From Campylobacter sp. US33a (lineage in GTDB: Bacteria; Campylobacterota; Campylobacteria; Campylobacterales; Campylobacteraceae): a DNA stretch of 64,000 nucleotides. The notes under the pieces are model-generated. The model did no database searches and was not told the origin of the DNA. It saw nothing but the letters and a program-made list of their open reading frames with translations. Positions within the stretch are counted from its first letter, which is position 1. Each line of letters begins with the position of its first letter. Below are positions 7,702 to 17,529 of the stretch, in pieces. The position numbers and the translations under genes are program-made. Location: contig NZ_RYYL01000006.1 in assembly GCF_004378855.1 (NCBI RefSeq), positions 1-64,000 on the forward strand, in the 5' to 3' direction.

Positions 7702-10130
7702 ATATATTAGCAAAAATTAATGTTTTGATACGAAGCTATGAATTTAATAAGGAGTTAATAAATAGTGAAGGTGCAGATACAAAAAGACTAAAGAACATAA
7801 AGAAAAGATTTGATGAGCAAGCAAAGCAACTCTTTGATGATTTAAGCAAAGCAATCAAAAAAGAGCGTGGCAAGCAAGAACATTTTTCTAATATCACCTT
7901 GCGTAAAAATGGAATATTTGAAAAATATATTTTGCTAGGGCAAAATACAATTAATTGTAAAGAAATTGAATTATCTGACAATAAAATTCCTGTCCGCCAT
8001 AATTTTTTATTTCCCAAAGGATTTTTTAGTAGCGATTTTGAAATTAGTGAGTATTTTACCACACTTTTATTGCTGAGATTACTAAGTATTACGCCGCTTA
8101 ATAAATTACAACTTATTTTAATTGATACGAATAGCCTGGGGAAACGATTTAGGCGTTTAAGACTTATTCTAAATAATGATTTTGTTTATAATCAACGTAT
8201 TTTAACCTACTCAAAAGAAATCACACAGGCACTTAGGGAGTTGGCTGATTATATGGAGAGCGTGTTGCAAAATCAATTAGCAAATTATGAGAGTTGGGAA
8301 GAATTTAATGAATATAACCCTAAGACTTTATTGCCACTGAAAGTGCTAGTTATCTTTGGCTTTGATGATGAATTTAATAATGAATCTACATTATATCTAA
8401 ACCGCATTGTAAAATTTGGTATTGAATGTGGAATATTACCTATTGTTATAGGGCGTTGTGAGATAGAAGACGAAAGAGACAAAAACAAAGGGGAGCTGAT
8501 TAATCAGTTAAAAGAGCTAAGCGATATTAAAATGTTTCTTGATAGCACCTATGATGGCCTAGAATCATTACACCTTGCTCCTCACAGAGAAAAATTACCA
8601 AGCGAACGGGATTTAAATAAATTTTTAGAATCTATAAACTCATTTTACAGAGAAGATTCACAAATCAAATACGATATTAGCGACTTATTAAATGAAAATG
8701 AATTTTGGAATAAAAAAAGTATAAATGGTGTTAAAATTCCCATAGCAAAGGATATGAATGAAAAAGTTATTTATTTTGAAATAGGAGCGATTGATTCAGA
8801 ACATCACACATTAATAGGTGGTAGGAGTGGTAGTGGTAAATCAAATTTGCTTCACGCAATGATCATCTCATTGTGCTTTTACTATCCACCAGATGAGCTA
8901 GAGCTATTTTTACTGGATTATAAAGAAGGTGTGGAATTTAATATTTATACAAATCCTGTGCTTAATCACGCTTCGTTAGTGGCTACTCATAGTGATATAC
9001 AATATGGTGTTAGCTTTTTAGAATATATTATTGAGGTAAAAAACAAAAGAGCAGATTTGTTTAAAAAAGCAGGTGTGAAAGACTTCAAAGAATACAGAGA
9101 AAAAACAAGGGAAAATCTCGCGAGGATGCTCATTATTATAGATGAATTCCAAGTGTTATTAAGCGATAAAAAAGCAATGTATATTCAAAAGCTTTTTGTA
9201 GAAATTCTGCGTAAAGGTAGAAGCTATGGGATACATTTGATTTTAAGCACACAAAGTTTGCGTGGAATGCAGGTAGATATAAACGAGATGAAAGGACAAA
9301 TAGGCAATAGAATGGCTTTAGTGATGGGACTAGAAGATTCACATAATATACTAAATAGCAATAATGATGCGGCTGCAAATCTAAAAGGTAAGCCTTATGG
9401 TGTCTTTAACTTTTGTGCGGGAGTAAAAGAGGAGAATATCTTAGTCCGTATCCCTTTTGCTAGTGAGTCTGCATTAAAACAAGAGTTAGAAAAAATGGTT
9501 GCGAAAAACCAAAAAAATAATAATAAAGTCTATGATGGTGACAAAGAAATTTATATGCCACAAACCTTTAATAATCAACCCCACATTTTAACATTTGGCG
9601 TAATTAATAATTATGCTGAAGATAATTTGGAGATAAATCTAAATCGTGGGCGACATATCGCAATATGTACGAGAGAGAAAAAGTGTGATATGCTAAGAGT
9701 AGTCGCGCAAAATTTAAAAGATAGAAATGTGTATTTTGTAAAAAATTTAGAATTCTTTAAAGATTTAGATAATATACAAAATAATAGTTTTGTTGTGATC
9801 GAAAAGTATGATGATATAAAAGATTTTATACTGTCTGCGTATGAGTGTAACATGAATGAAAATACGAGGAACTTTAAAGCGTTTATGGAACAAAGTGAGA
9901 GTAAAAATATTTCTATAATATTATTTATAGAGAAAGTTCAAGTATTGAATGGTAATAAAATATATGATTTTATAGATCATTTTATAGCTTTAAATGCTGG
10001 AGCCGGTGTGAAGCATATATTAAAAGATGAAGGTGCTTTATCTATCGCACTTGATGCTTGGTATCATAAGGAGTTTTATTATAATAAATGCTATGGAGAC
10101 ATAGTAGAATTTAAACCTTTTAGGTGCTAA
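7695..10130 (+). CDS. EssC/FtsK-SpoIIIE-type ATPase without membrane segments
   Basis: An 811-aa protein with three ATPase-like blocks. Residues 80-330 and 640-800 look degenerate. The central FtsK domain is complete: Walker A GGRSGSGKS at residues 375-383, FLLDYKEGVEF, Walker B MLIIIDEF at 478-485, and the STQSL sensor. Tandem FtsK domains of this kind occur in EssC/EccC, the motor of type VII secretion, which binds WXG100 substrates. Here the transmembrane pair and FHA domains of EssC are absent and no EccB/D/E-like gene is nearby, so export, if any, would need other membrane parts. A cytosolic DNA or protein pump is the alternative. It overlaps the gene before it. Confidence 0.85.
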   Translation: MLNILAKINVLIRSYEFNKELINSEGADTKRLKNIKKRFDEQAKQLFDDLSKAIKKERGKQEHFSNITLRKNGIFEKYILLGQNTINCKEIELSDNKIPVRHNFLFPKGFFSSDFEISEYFTTLLLLRLLSITPLNKLQLILIDTNSLGKRFRRLRLILNNDFVYNQRILTYSKEITQALRELADYMESVLQNQLANYESWEEFNEYNPKTLLPLKVLVIFGFDDEFNNESTLYLNRIVKFGIECGILPIVIGRCEIEDERDKNKGELINQLKELSDIKMFLDSTYDGLESLHLAPHREKLPSERDLNKFLESINSFYREDSQIKYDISDLLNENEFWNKKSINGVKIPIAKDMNEKVIYFEIGAIDSEHHTLIGGRSGSGKSNLLHAMIISLCFYYPPDELELFLLDYKEGVEFNIYTNPVLNHASLVATHSDIQYGVSFLEYIIEVKNKRADLFKKAGVKDFKEYREKTRENLARMLIIIDEFQVLLSDKKAMYIQKLFVEILRKGRSYGIHLILSTQSLRGMQVDINEMKGQIGNRMALVMGLEDSHNILNSNNDAAANLKGKPYGVFNFCAGVKEENILVRIPFASESALKQELEKMVAKNQKNNNKVYDGDKEIYMPQTFNNQPHILTFGVINNYAEDNLEINLNRGRHIAICTREKKCDMLRVVAQNLKDRNVYFVKNLEFFKDLDNIQNNSFVVIEKYDDIKDFILSAYECNMNENTRNFKAFMEQSESKNISIILFIEKVQVLNGNKIYDFIDHFIALNAGAGVKHILKDEGALSIALDAWYHKEFYYNKCYGDIVEFKPFRC

Positions 10131-10131
10131 A

Positions 10132-10512
10132 ATGCTTAATGTATATATTGATAATAGTGGCTCTATGTACGAGATGGATAAAATTGAGGTGGCTAAATAT
10201 GTGGCATATGCTATTTCAAATGCTACTTTTTATCTCTTAAATGGTAATCAAATAAGATTAGATTTTATAGCTTTAGATAATGATAATAATCTATGCATTG
10301 AGGCAGAGGGGAGAAAGATTTTGCTTAGCGATGGATTATTTAATTGTGATGAAAAAAAATTTGACATAGCACTTGCTATAGGGCTTGATGCAGATATTGA
10401 AGCATTAAAAAAGATGGCAGATACAGTTTATACAATAGATAATATTATGTCGTTTTTAGACTCCGTAAATATGAATTTATCAACTGATGATGAGGATAAC
10501 TCTTGGGAATGA
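10132..10512 (+). CDS. Small von Willebrand factor A domain protein
   Basis: A 126-aa minimal vWA protein. It starts MLNVYIDNSGSMYEM, giving the DxSxS metal site at residues 7-11, and later has LDFIALD and LLSDGLFN. It ends in an acidic tail. The second metal-site threonine is not obvious, so metal binding may be incomplete. It starts one base after the ATPase stop and overlaps the PP2C gene. It is the second vWA of the cluster and probably pairs directly with the phosphatase and kinase that follow. Confidence 0.8.
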   Translation: MLNVYIDNSGSMYEMDKIEVAKYVAYAISNATFYLLNGNQIRLDFIALDNDNNLCIEAEGRKILLSDGLFNCDEKKFDIALAIGLDADIEALKKMADTVYTIDNIMSFLDSVNMNLSTDDEDNSWE

Positions 10513-11180
10513 TGTTTAATGGCTTTGGTATAAGCGTCAAAGGCAAAAATAAGATTTTAAATCAAGATTATTGTTTATTACGTCATTTCAAAAATGCATG
10601 TCTAATGGTTGTGTGTGATGGGTTGGGCTCTAAGAAATTTTCACATATAGGGGCTAAATATTTAGCAAAAAGTCTTACTACCATATTAAGAAAAAAGCAA
10701 TTTGATTTTGATGACTTGGTTAACAGCGAATCTATATTACTTAATCTTTGGCAAAAATATATTAACAAGCAAGGTTTAAACATAAAGGATTGTTCGACTA
10801 CGCTTTTGTGTGCGATAATAAGCGAAAAATACGCATATTTTGGTAGAGTTGGTGATGGTATGATTGTAGTTTTTGCTGATACGACATATATTCTAGAAGA
10901 TAATGGCGAGTTTAGCAATGTTACTACACCTTTTGGTTCTCAAAAAATGAAATGGTTGCAACTAGATTCATCTAATATTAAAGCTATAGGTTTATGTAGT
11001 GATGGCATTAGTGAAATCATAGATTCGCAACATACAAAAACATTTTTTAGTGAGTATATAAGCGAATATAAAAGAATGGATTCACACACAAGAAGAACAG
11101 AAATAAGAGCTTGGTTAAATAATTTTAATAATAAAGGTTTCTGTGATGATAAAAGTATCGTAGTGGCTTGGAGAATGTGA
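10509..11180 (+). CDS. PP2C-type protein serine/threonine phosphatase (TerY-P triad)
   Basis: A 223-aa PP2C phosphatase. Visible metal-binding motifs are NQDY near residue 20, VVCDGLGS, the central GRVGDGMIV, CSDGISE and the C-terminal CDDKSIVV. It should remove phosphates from targets of the kinase encoded next. The start is ATG 10509 or 10512, overlapping the vWA stop, and its own stop overlaps the kinase start (TGATG at 11178-11182). vWA, PP2C and zinc-ribbon kinase in a row is the TerY-P triad known from tellurium-resistance-type and conflict systems. Confidence 0.9.
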   Translation: MMFNGFGISVKGKNKILNQDYCLLRHFKNACLMVVCDGLGSKKFSHIGAKYLAKSLTTILRKKQFDFDDLVNSESILLNLWQKYINKQGLNIKDCSTTLLCAIISEKYAYFGRVGDGMIVVFADTTYILEDNGEFSNVTTPFGSQKMKWLQLDSSNIKAIGLCSDGISEIIDSQHTKTFFSEYISEYKRMDSHTRRTEIRAWLNNFNNKGFCDDKSIVVAWRM

Positions 11181-12529
11181 TGAAAGTGCGAAATAAAAAA
11201 ACACGAGACAAAACAGTGTTAGATATAAATAAATATCAGCATATCTACAATGAGGAAAAAGATTTATTAGGAGAGGGTGGACAAGGTGCTGTGTATAGGA
11301 CAAGAGATGGTGACACAGCATTAAAAATAGACAATGGAAGCGAATCGTTAGAGGATTTTCAAGCCAAAATGGAGCGACTTATTTATAAGCCATTCTTACA
11401 TTTAGATATTATCACCCCTCTTGTTTTACTTAAAGAACAAAAGGGCTATGTTATGAAGCTTTTAGATAATTTTAAGCCACTTATAACTCTTACTCCCAAC
11501 GGTGTGAAACCAGATGATTTTAGAGAGGAGGAAATACCATTCTTTTTACAAGAAATGTTTAAATCCAACCGCATTTGGGCGTGTAAAATCACTCACTATA
11601 AAAATACCGGTGGACTTAGAATGCGTTTATTCATCCTAAAACACATAGCTTGTATCTTAAGCGATCTACACTTAAAAGGGATGGTGTATTGTGATTTATC
11701 GCCTAATAATATTTTTATAAGCGATAGTCAAATGCCATTAATAAAATTTATAGACGCAGATAACATAGAATATCAAAGCAAAGTTAAAAGTAGCGTTTAT
11801 ACCCCTAATTATGAAATACCAGAAATCGATAAAGGCGGTAATAACTCAGTGTATAGTGATATTTACGCCTTTGGTATTTTGGCTTTTTATCTTCTTAGTA
11901 TGGTGTATCCATTTGTTAAAAATGAGAGTGATTGGGATAGTGATAATAATCAATCTAAAAAGATATGGGAAGAAGACTGGATAGACAGTGAGCACTTTAG
12001 CAGTGAATACACTGAAGGATTAAGAGGGATTTTAAGCATAGAGCCATTAAAAGATTTATTTAGTGCGACTTTTGAAGAAGCCAAATTAACACCACACAAA
12101 AGACCTATTATGCCATTATGGATAAAAGCGATAGAAAATGCACTCAATGATACACTTAAATGTCCTAAATGTGAAATGAGCTATTATGATAGCTATGTTG
12201 AAAGCTGTCCATATTGTGGTGAAGTTAAGCCCTTAAGAGTAATGATTGAAGCCAAAAAGGCAAGATTTGTACATGAGTTAGATTCACAAGTGGAAGTGCC
12301 TTTAAGTTTAATAGAAGCAATACAACTAAGTGGCAACACACAAGAGACACTATTTTCCATAAAAAAAGACAAAAATAACGTGATTATAGAAAAGAAATGT
12401 GACAAAAAAATGAGAATTAGCGATAGAGAGATTTTTAGGCAATATAAACGACCTATTGACGAATTTCATTATGTAACAATAGAAGTGGATGCTTACAGTA
12501 TGACACTAAGGATAGGCAATGAAATTTGA
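11180..12529 (+). CDS. Serine/threonine protein kinase with C-terminal zinc ribbon (TerY-P triad)
   Basis: A 449-aa protein. The kinase domain has a glycine loop, LLGEGGQGAVY, ALKID with the ATP lysine, a catalytic loop MVYCDLSPNNIF in place of HRDxKxxN, and IDADN in place of DFG. After the kinase comes a four-cysteine zinc ribbon, CPKCEMSYYDSYVESCPYCG, and a C-terminal beta-rich domain of about 100 residues. This is the domain order of TerY-P kinases. It most likely phosphorylates components of this operon when infection is sensed. The ATG at 11180 fits the TGATG coupling; a TTG at 11168 is possible but unlikely. Confidence 0.9.
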   Translation: MKVRNKKTRDKTVLDINKYQHIYNEEKDLLGEGGQGAVYRTRDGDTALKIDNGSESLEDFQAKMERLIYKPFLHLDIITPLVLLKEQKGYVMKLLDNFKPLITLTPNGVKPDDFREEEIPFFLQEMFKSNRIWACKITHYKNTGGLRMRLFILKHIACILSDLHLKGMVYCDLSPNNIFISDSQMPLIKFIDADNIEYQSKVKSSVYTPNYEIPEIDKGGNNSVYSDIYAFGILAFYLLSMVYPFVKNESDWDSDNNQSKKIWEEDWIDSEHFSSEYTEGLRGILSIEPLKDLFSATFEEAKLTPHKRPIMPLWIKAIENALNDTLKCPKCEMSYYDSYVESCPYCGEVKPLRVMIEAKKARFVHELDSQVEVPLSLIEAIQLSGNTQETLFSIKKDKNNVIIEKKCDKKMRISDREIFRQYKRPIDEFHYVTIEVDAYSMTLRIGNEI

Positions 12530-15500
12530 TGGGATAAAAACCGATAGAACGTTTATAAAACAAGTAGAGATAGATAACGATAAAGTAAAAGTAGAATTAT
12601 TAGGAATCTTACATAGCGTGGATTCTATGGAGCTTGATGGAGTAAATGAAACAATAAAGTTCAGATACATAGACACATACAACGAAATAGAGTTAGAGTT
12701 TAAACGAAGCTCCAATGCAATAGTAAAAGTATTAAAAGTAAAAAATAAAATAGCAACCATCAAAATCATTATCTTTGCTATGCAATTAAGATGTATTTAT
12801 GAAAAATTGTATATTAAACTAGATGAGAGGCTATTAAACAAACAATTGAAAGAAAATGATTTCTTAATCACAATTAATGCGCAAAATTATATCGCCGTTG
12901 CTAGTGGCAATAATGCAAAAGACACATTATTTTTATACGAGTCACAAAAGATTCAGAATGATATAAATAAATTACAACGAACCATAGAAAAAGATATAGA
13001 AAATAAAGTAGAGTTAGAACAAAAAATACAAGACTTAGAACACCAGAAACAAAATATACAAGTTGATGAGATTGCTTTTACATTATTAAGTGATACTAAA
13101 CAATTAGCTATAGAACGATTAAATATGACAGACGATAGGATCATTTATAAAGCTACGAAACTTATGGAAAAAACACAAAAAGAGATAGCAGGGCTACGAT
13201 TAATAAGGCTAAAAGAGCCGTTTGAGTTTAAAGATGGTAGTGTAAGGGCTAGTATAAAAGATGCGCTAGAAGATGGTGATTTGGTTTCTACTTATTTGGA
13301 TATTTGGGATAAATATGCAATAAAAGAAGGAGATTTTTTACTAAAAAAAGCAAGAGATATAGGCGAGATAGAAATAAAAGAAGCAGATAGATTTAGGTTA
13401 AAAGTGGAGATTGATTTAAGAGGCAAGATGAGCGAGAATGATTTTATATGTATTATGGAAAATACACCACCATATCTCGAGAATAAAGAAATAGATTTTA
13501 AAACTTATATACAAGAAAACATCACGCAAGAAAAGCTGAAGGGAAAAAATGAATCTAATAAAATACAGACATATAAAATAGAGAGAATAACAAGTGAAAG
13601 TATAGAACTAGAAAAGCAAGACAACATGAATTTAGAAGATTTAAAAGGTAAGAAATTTAGCTTGAGTATTTTTGGCGACTTTGTAGCGTTGAAGAGAAAA
13701 TATAAAGCAAGACAGAGAATGTTAGAAGGAAAAAGCGCCAATCCTATACTACCCATGATTTTTGCAAGTGAAGTGAGTGAAAATCTAAAACAAATACTAA
13801 ATGAACAGCAAAAAAATACCTATCCACCATTAAGTGATAGTGTTGAACAAAAGATTTTTAAGACTAAGCCTACCGAAAATCAAATAGAAGCTATTAGGAT
13901 GGCTATAAACACAAAAGATATAGCTATTATACAAGGACCGCCAGGCACAGGAAAAACCACTATACTAAATGCCATCATAGAAAGACTAAATGAGTTAATC
14001 GATATGGATTTGAATAAAAGGGGTAGTATTTTTATAGGTGGATTTCAACATACCGCAGTAGAAAATTTGATACAAAGGATGAATTTGAATGGAATCCCTA
14101 CGCCAAAGTATGGCAAAAAAACAAATGAAATAGATAGTTTAGAGAATTATGATTATATAATGGAATGGAGTAGAAAAATAGCAAATAATATCATTGTTAA
14201 AGAAGATTCAAAATCTATTAAGGAATTTAAAGAATTGGCTGCAAATTATTGCAAAAGACCAAACCAAAGCAAACAAAAAGAAATTTTACAAAAAATTATT
14301 AACACAAAAGAATTAAAATTAAAAGAATGTAGAGATATAGCTAGATATTTATTAGATATAAATAACACAAACAAAATAGAGAATGATCTATCACTTATTT
14401 ATGCTATCAGAAGTAATGAGTTGAGTTTTCAGGATGATGGTATTGATAGAAATTATGATTTGCTTGAAAGTGAATTTAGGGAGTTGTTAACAGATAAGGA
14501 AAAACAGATTCTCAAAAATAAATTTTTTTGCCAGGACTTAATAAAATTAAAAAATGATTTGATTAGGCGATTTACCCCTAAACCCAAGTTCGAAAAAGAA
14601 AAACCCAATAGCGAAGTATTGGATTTGATAGAAAAAGTAATAAACGTGTTTAATAATTTAAGCATAGAATCTAGAATTAATGTTGTTTTGGCAGAATTTA
14701 AACAAAAATTACAGAGCAATCCCTTTGCACTAAAGAATATGTTGAAAGATTATAGCATAGCTTTTAGTGCAACTATTGGACAAAGCTCAGGCAAGGAGGT
14801 TTTAGATGCAAAAGGTGTACAAGAAAACAATGAACAATATAGCTATGATACGGTTATTATTGATGAAGCCGCTATGGTTAATCCGCTAGATTTGTTTTTG
14901 GTTTTAGTTTTAGCAAAACATCGCATTATTCTCGTTGGTGATCACAGACAATTACCACATATGTTTCATGAACAGGTTTTAAAAGAGATGGAAGATGACA
15001 CGAAAGAAGGTGATAGTATCGAATCTGAGTTGCTCAAAGAAAGTATGTTTGGTTTTTTAAAAGTAAGAGCTCAAGAGCTAGAGAAGATAGATGGGGTTAA
15101 GCGATTTATCACACTCAACAATCAATTCAGAACACATCCACTTTTAGGACATTTGGTAAGCAATATATTTTATAAAGAGCATAATGAAGGATATGAATCT
15201 CCACGCCCAGAAAGTGATTTTAGCCACAAACTCAAAGACATTGAAGATATTCCAGCAGTATGGATCAATTTATCAAAAGATATGGGTATAGATTCTAAAA
15301 ACGGTACAAGTAGAATGCGAAAATGTGAAATTGATATGATAGAATCTAAACTTGTAGAATATATGAGCAGCGAAGCGGGGTCAGGATTAAGCTATGGAAT
15401 TATTAGTTTTTATAGGGCTCAAACTGATGCAATTAAGGATAGAATAGAAAAGTTGAAACAAAATTTAAATTCTATCACGATAAAAGAAGCATTGGAAAAA

Positions 15501-15779
15501 GTTAAAATCGGTTCAGTAGATCAGTTCCAGGGTAATGAATTTGATATTGTTTTTCTATCGACTGTGCGTAGTGGAAATATTAATAATAATCTATCGCCGC
15601 AAAAAGCTTTTGGCTTTTTGGCAGTACCAAATAGACTATGTGTTGCTATGAGTAGACAAAAAAAATGTCTCATCGCAGTAGGAGATATGGCATATTTTAA
15701 AAGCAATTTAGCTAAGCAATATGTTAGGGGGATGTATGAATTTGCCTCACTTTGTGAAACTAAGGGGCGTGTATTATGA
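12519..15779 (+). CDS. Superfamily 1 Upf1/DNA2-like helicase
   Basis: A 1086-aa protein. Residues 1-450 include a coiled coil near 145-175 and a beta-rich segment. The helicase core follows: QGPPGTGKTT (G473 onward), IIDEAAMVNP (D782-E783), GDHRQLP, FRTHPLLG, SVDQFQGNEFD and VAMSRQKKCL. These are motifs I to VI of Upf1-like 5'-3' RNA/DNA helicases. A long insertion separates motifs Ia and II. Upf1-like helicases accompany some CoCoNuT-type McrBC systems with TerY-P genes, as far as I recall. The gene overlaps the kinase by 11 bases and the next gene by 4. Confidence 0.9.
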   Translation: MKFDGIKTDRTFIKQVEIDNDKVKVELLGILHSVDSMELDGVNETIKFRYIDTYNEIELEFKRSSNAIVKVLKVKNKIATIKIIIFAMQLRCIYEKLYIKLDERLLNKQLKENDFLITINAQNYIAVASGNNAKDTLFLYESQKIQNDINKLQRTIEKDIENKVELEQKIQDLEHQKQNIQVDEIAFTLLSDTKQLAIERLNMTDDRIIYKATKLMEKTQKEIAGLRLIRLKEPFEFKDGSVRASIKDALEDGDLVSTYLDIWDKYAIKEGDFLLKKARDIGEIEIKEADRFRLKVEIDLRGKMSENDFICIMENTPPYLENKEIDFKTYIQENITQEKLKGKNESNKIQTYKIERITSESIELEKQDNMNLEDLKGKKFSLSIFGDFVALKRKYKARQRMLEGKSANPILPMIFASEVSENLKQILNEQQKNTYPPLSDSVEQKIFKTKPTENQIEAIRMAINTKDIAIIQGPPGTGKTTILNAIIERLNELIDMDLNKRGSIFIGGFQHTAVENLIQRMNLNGIPTPKYGKKTNEIDSLENYDYIMEWSRKIANNIIVKEDSKSIKEFKELAANYCKRPNQSKQKEILQKIINTKELKLKECRDIARYLLDINNTNKIENDLSLIYAIRSNELSFQDDGIDRNYDLLESEFRELLTDKEKQILKNKFFCQDLIKLKNDLIRRFTPKPKFEKEKPNSEVLDLIEKVINVFNNLSIESRINVVLAEFKQKLQSNPFALKNMLKDYSIAFSATIGQSSGKEVLDAKGVQENNEQYSYDTVIIDEAAMVNPLDLFLVLVLAKHRIILVGDHRQLPHMFHEQVLKEMEDDTKEGDSIESELLKESMFGFLKVRAQELEKIDGVKRFITLNNQFRTHPLLGHLVSNIFYKEHNEGYESPRPESDFSHKLKDIEDIPAVWINLSKDMGIDSKNGTSRMRKCEIDMIESKLVEYMSSEAGSGLSYGIISFYRAQTDAIKDRIEKLKQNLNSITIKEALEKVKIGSVDQFQGNEFDIVFLSTVRSGNINNNLSPQKAFGFLAVPNRLCVAMSRQKKCLIAVGDMAYFKSNLAKQYVRGMYEFASLCETKGRVL

Positions 15780-17518
15780 AAATTTTAAGCCGTGAGAATC
15801 ATAGACAAGGGGGCAAACATGTATTGATCCCTTGCTATCTATATGAAATAGTTGCAAACAAATCTTATGATGGTAATAATATTTTAGAAGAAGCGGTAGC
15901 AAAAATCATAGAAATAGATCCATATTACAACAACAATATAGAAAAACTAGCGGAAATCTTGGGGCTAAAGAATAATAATGATATAGATTACAGGGCATTA
16001 TTAAAATTAGTTCTCAATAAAATTAACAACCCAACAACACAAGAATTACGAGAAGAAATTGTGCAATACCAAATTTATCAGGAGAGAATAAGCGGTGAAG
16101 TATTGAACATTGTAACACAAGATGTGGATCGGTTTATTGAATCTAGTGGTGGCAATAAAAGTAAAAATGAGATTTTATTTGAAAGAGATGGAAAAAATTT
16201 TAAAGCAAGGGTTATATATCCACCTATATCTAGTGGTATATCTATACCCACACTAGATCAAGTGTTTAAGGCAGTTGCTATGCACAATAAAAATAATGAT
16301 TTTAAAATAAGCGAAAATTTAGATCTGGAAATACCAAAACATAAGGAAGGGATCTATTTGCATTGTCAAATAGTATTAGATGAAAATCGTAAATTTAATA
16401 TAACAAATGGGTTTAATGCAGCTTCTAGTTTGCAGCTAGAGAGTATATTAAATAATCATTGTGGAGATTTATTAAAAAACTTAAGAGCAGAAAATCATAT
16501 AGATGAAAAGCAAGAGAATAATTACAAACAAAATTATGGGGATTTAAGAGATGTGGTAGCTTATAATTTACAGAGATTTGCTAAAGAGAATAAATGTCAA
16601 TATCTATATAATGCTTATGAAAAATATTTTGCATATTTGGTGCAAAAAAATGACTATACAATGTATATCTCTCTAAACAAACCTGAATTCATAAAAGATT
16701 GTGCAGAGCAAATGGGCTTTACAATCAATCAAACGAGATTATTATTTATAAATGACAATGGAGATAATCTAAAATCATATTTAGCAAAATTATTATTTCA
16801 TAAAGATGCAACATTAAACAGATTTACTAAAAAGCCTGAGTTTTTAAATCTTTTATTTATGTTGCACAATGACAGAAATACAGCCTTGCATGGTGGAGGT
16901 ATAGAGAAGAATAATAAGCCAATGGATATAAAAGAACTTAATATATTAAAAGAGCTTTTGGAATCTATAAGCAATATCAATACAGAAGAAGGCAAAGAAA
17001 CGAGATCGCATAATGGCATGATTTTATTAGAGCAAGAAGTACCTAGGAAAGTTTTAAATAGATTAAGCGATGATAATATAGAAGCCTTAGCTGAAACATT
17101 TAGGGCTTTAGAAGCATGCAAAGATAATCAAGATCTAAGCCTAGATGTATTCGGTGATATTGCACATGGGCTTTATAAAGTATGTGAAAGTGTAATGCGT
17201 CAATACATACAAATACATAAAGCATCTATAAGAGAAATGGATATAGAAAAGACTAGAAAGACGGAATGGTTAAGTAAGGTTGGAGAACATCATATAAAAA
17301 AAGCAAAACAGGGTGAAAATGCTACACTCGGAGCATATGCAGTAATATATCTATCTATCAATCAAGATGAGGACTTGCTATATGTAAAGCAACTTTTAGA
17401 GTTAAGGGCGCATGCTAATCCTACAATAGAAGATATCAAAAAAACAAGCGTAGATGAGCTGAAAAAGCTACATGAAAACATTATTAACTTTATCGTTAAG
17501 ATTATTTATCACATTTGA
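15776..17518 (+). CDS. Large helical protein with HEPN-like motif, function unknown
   Basis: A 580-aa protein that I cannot assign to a named family. The N-terminal 80 residues look like a helical nucleic-acid-binding unit (IPCYLYEIVANKSYDG, then LLKLVLNKI). Residues 100-240 are beta-rich. Near residue 367 the sequence DRNTALHGGG gives R-N-x3-H (R367, H372), the HEPN RNase active-site pattern, in a helical setting. The C-terminus again has a helix with RAHANP. HEPN RNases are known companions of CoCoNuT systems, so an RNA-cleaving effector is plausible. The start ATG overlaps the helicase stop; the TGA overlaps the next gene's leader. Confidence 0.65.
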   Translation: MKILSRENHRQGGKHVLIPCYLYEIVANKSYDGNNILEEAVAKIIEIDPYYNNNIEKLAEILGLKNNNDIDYRALLKLVLNKINNPTTQELREEIVQYQIYQERISGEVLNIVTQDVDRFIESSGGNKSKNEILFERDGKNFKARVIYPPISSGISIPTLDQVFKAVAMHNKNNDFKISENLDLEIPKHKEGIYLHCQIVLDENRKFNITNGFNAASSLQLESILNNHCGDLLKNLRAENHIDEKQENNYKQNYGDLRDVVAYNLQRFAKENKCQYLYNAYEKYFAYLVQKNDYTMYISLNKPEFIKDCAEQMGFTINQTRLLFINDNGDNLKSYLAKLLFHKDATLNRFTKKPEFLNLLFMLHNDRNTALHGGGIEKNNKPMDIKELNILKELLESISNINTEEGKETRSHNGMILLEQEVPRKVLNRLSDDNIEALAETFRALEACKDNQDLSLDVFGDIAHGLYKVCESVMRQYIQIHKASIREMDIEKTRKTEWLSKVGEHHIKKAKQGENATLGAYAVIYLSINQDEDLLYVKQLLELRAHANPTIEDIKKTSVDELKKLHENIINFIVKIIYHI

Positions 17519-17529
17519 AGGAGATGATT

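Noticed and set aside
5867-10130. Complete type VII secretion system
   Set aside because: Only WXG100-like and EssC-like parts are present; no membrane components were found, so I describe it as type VII-like only.
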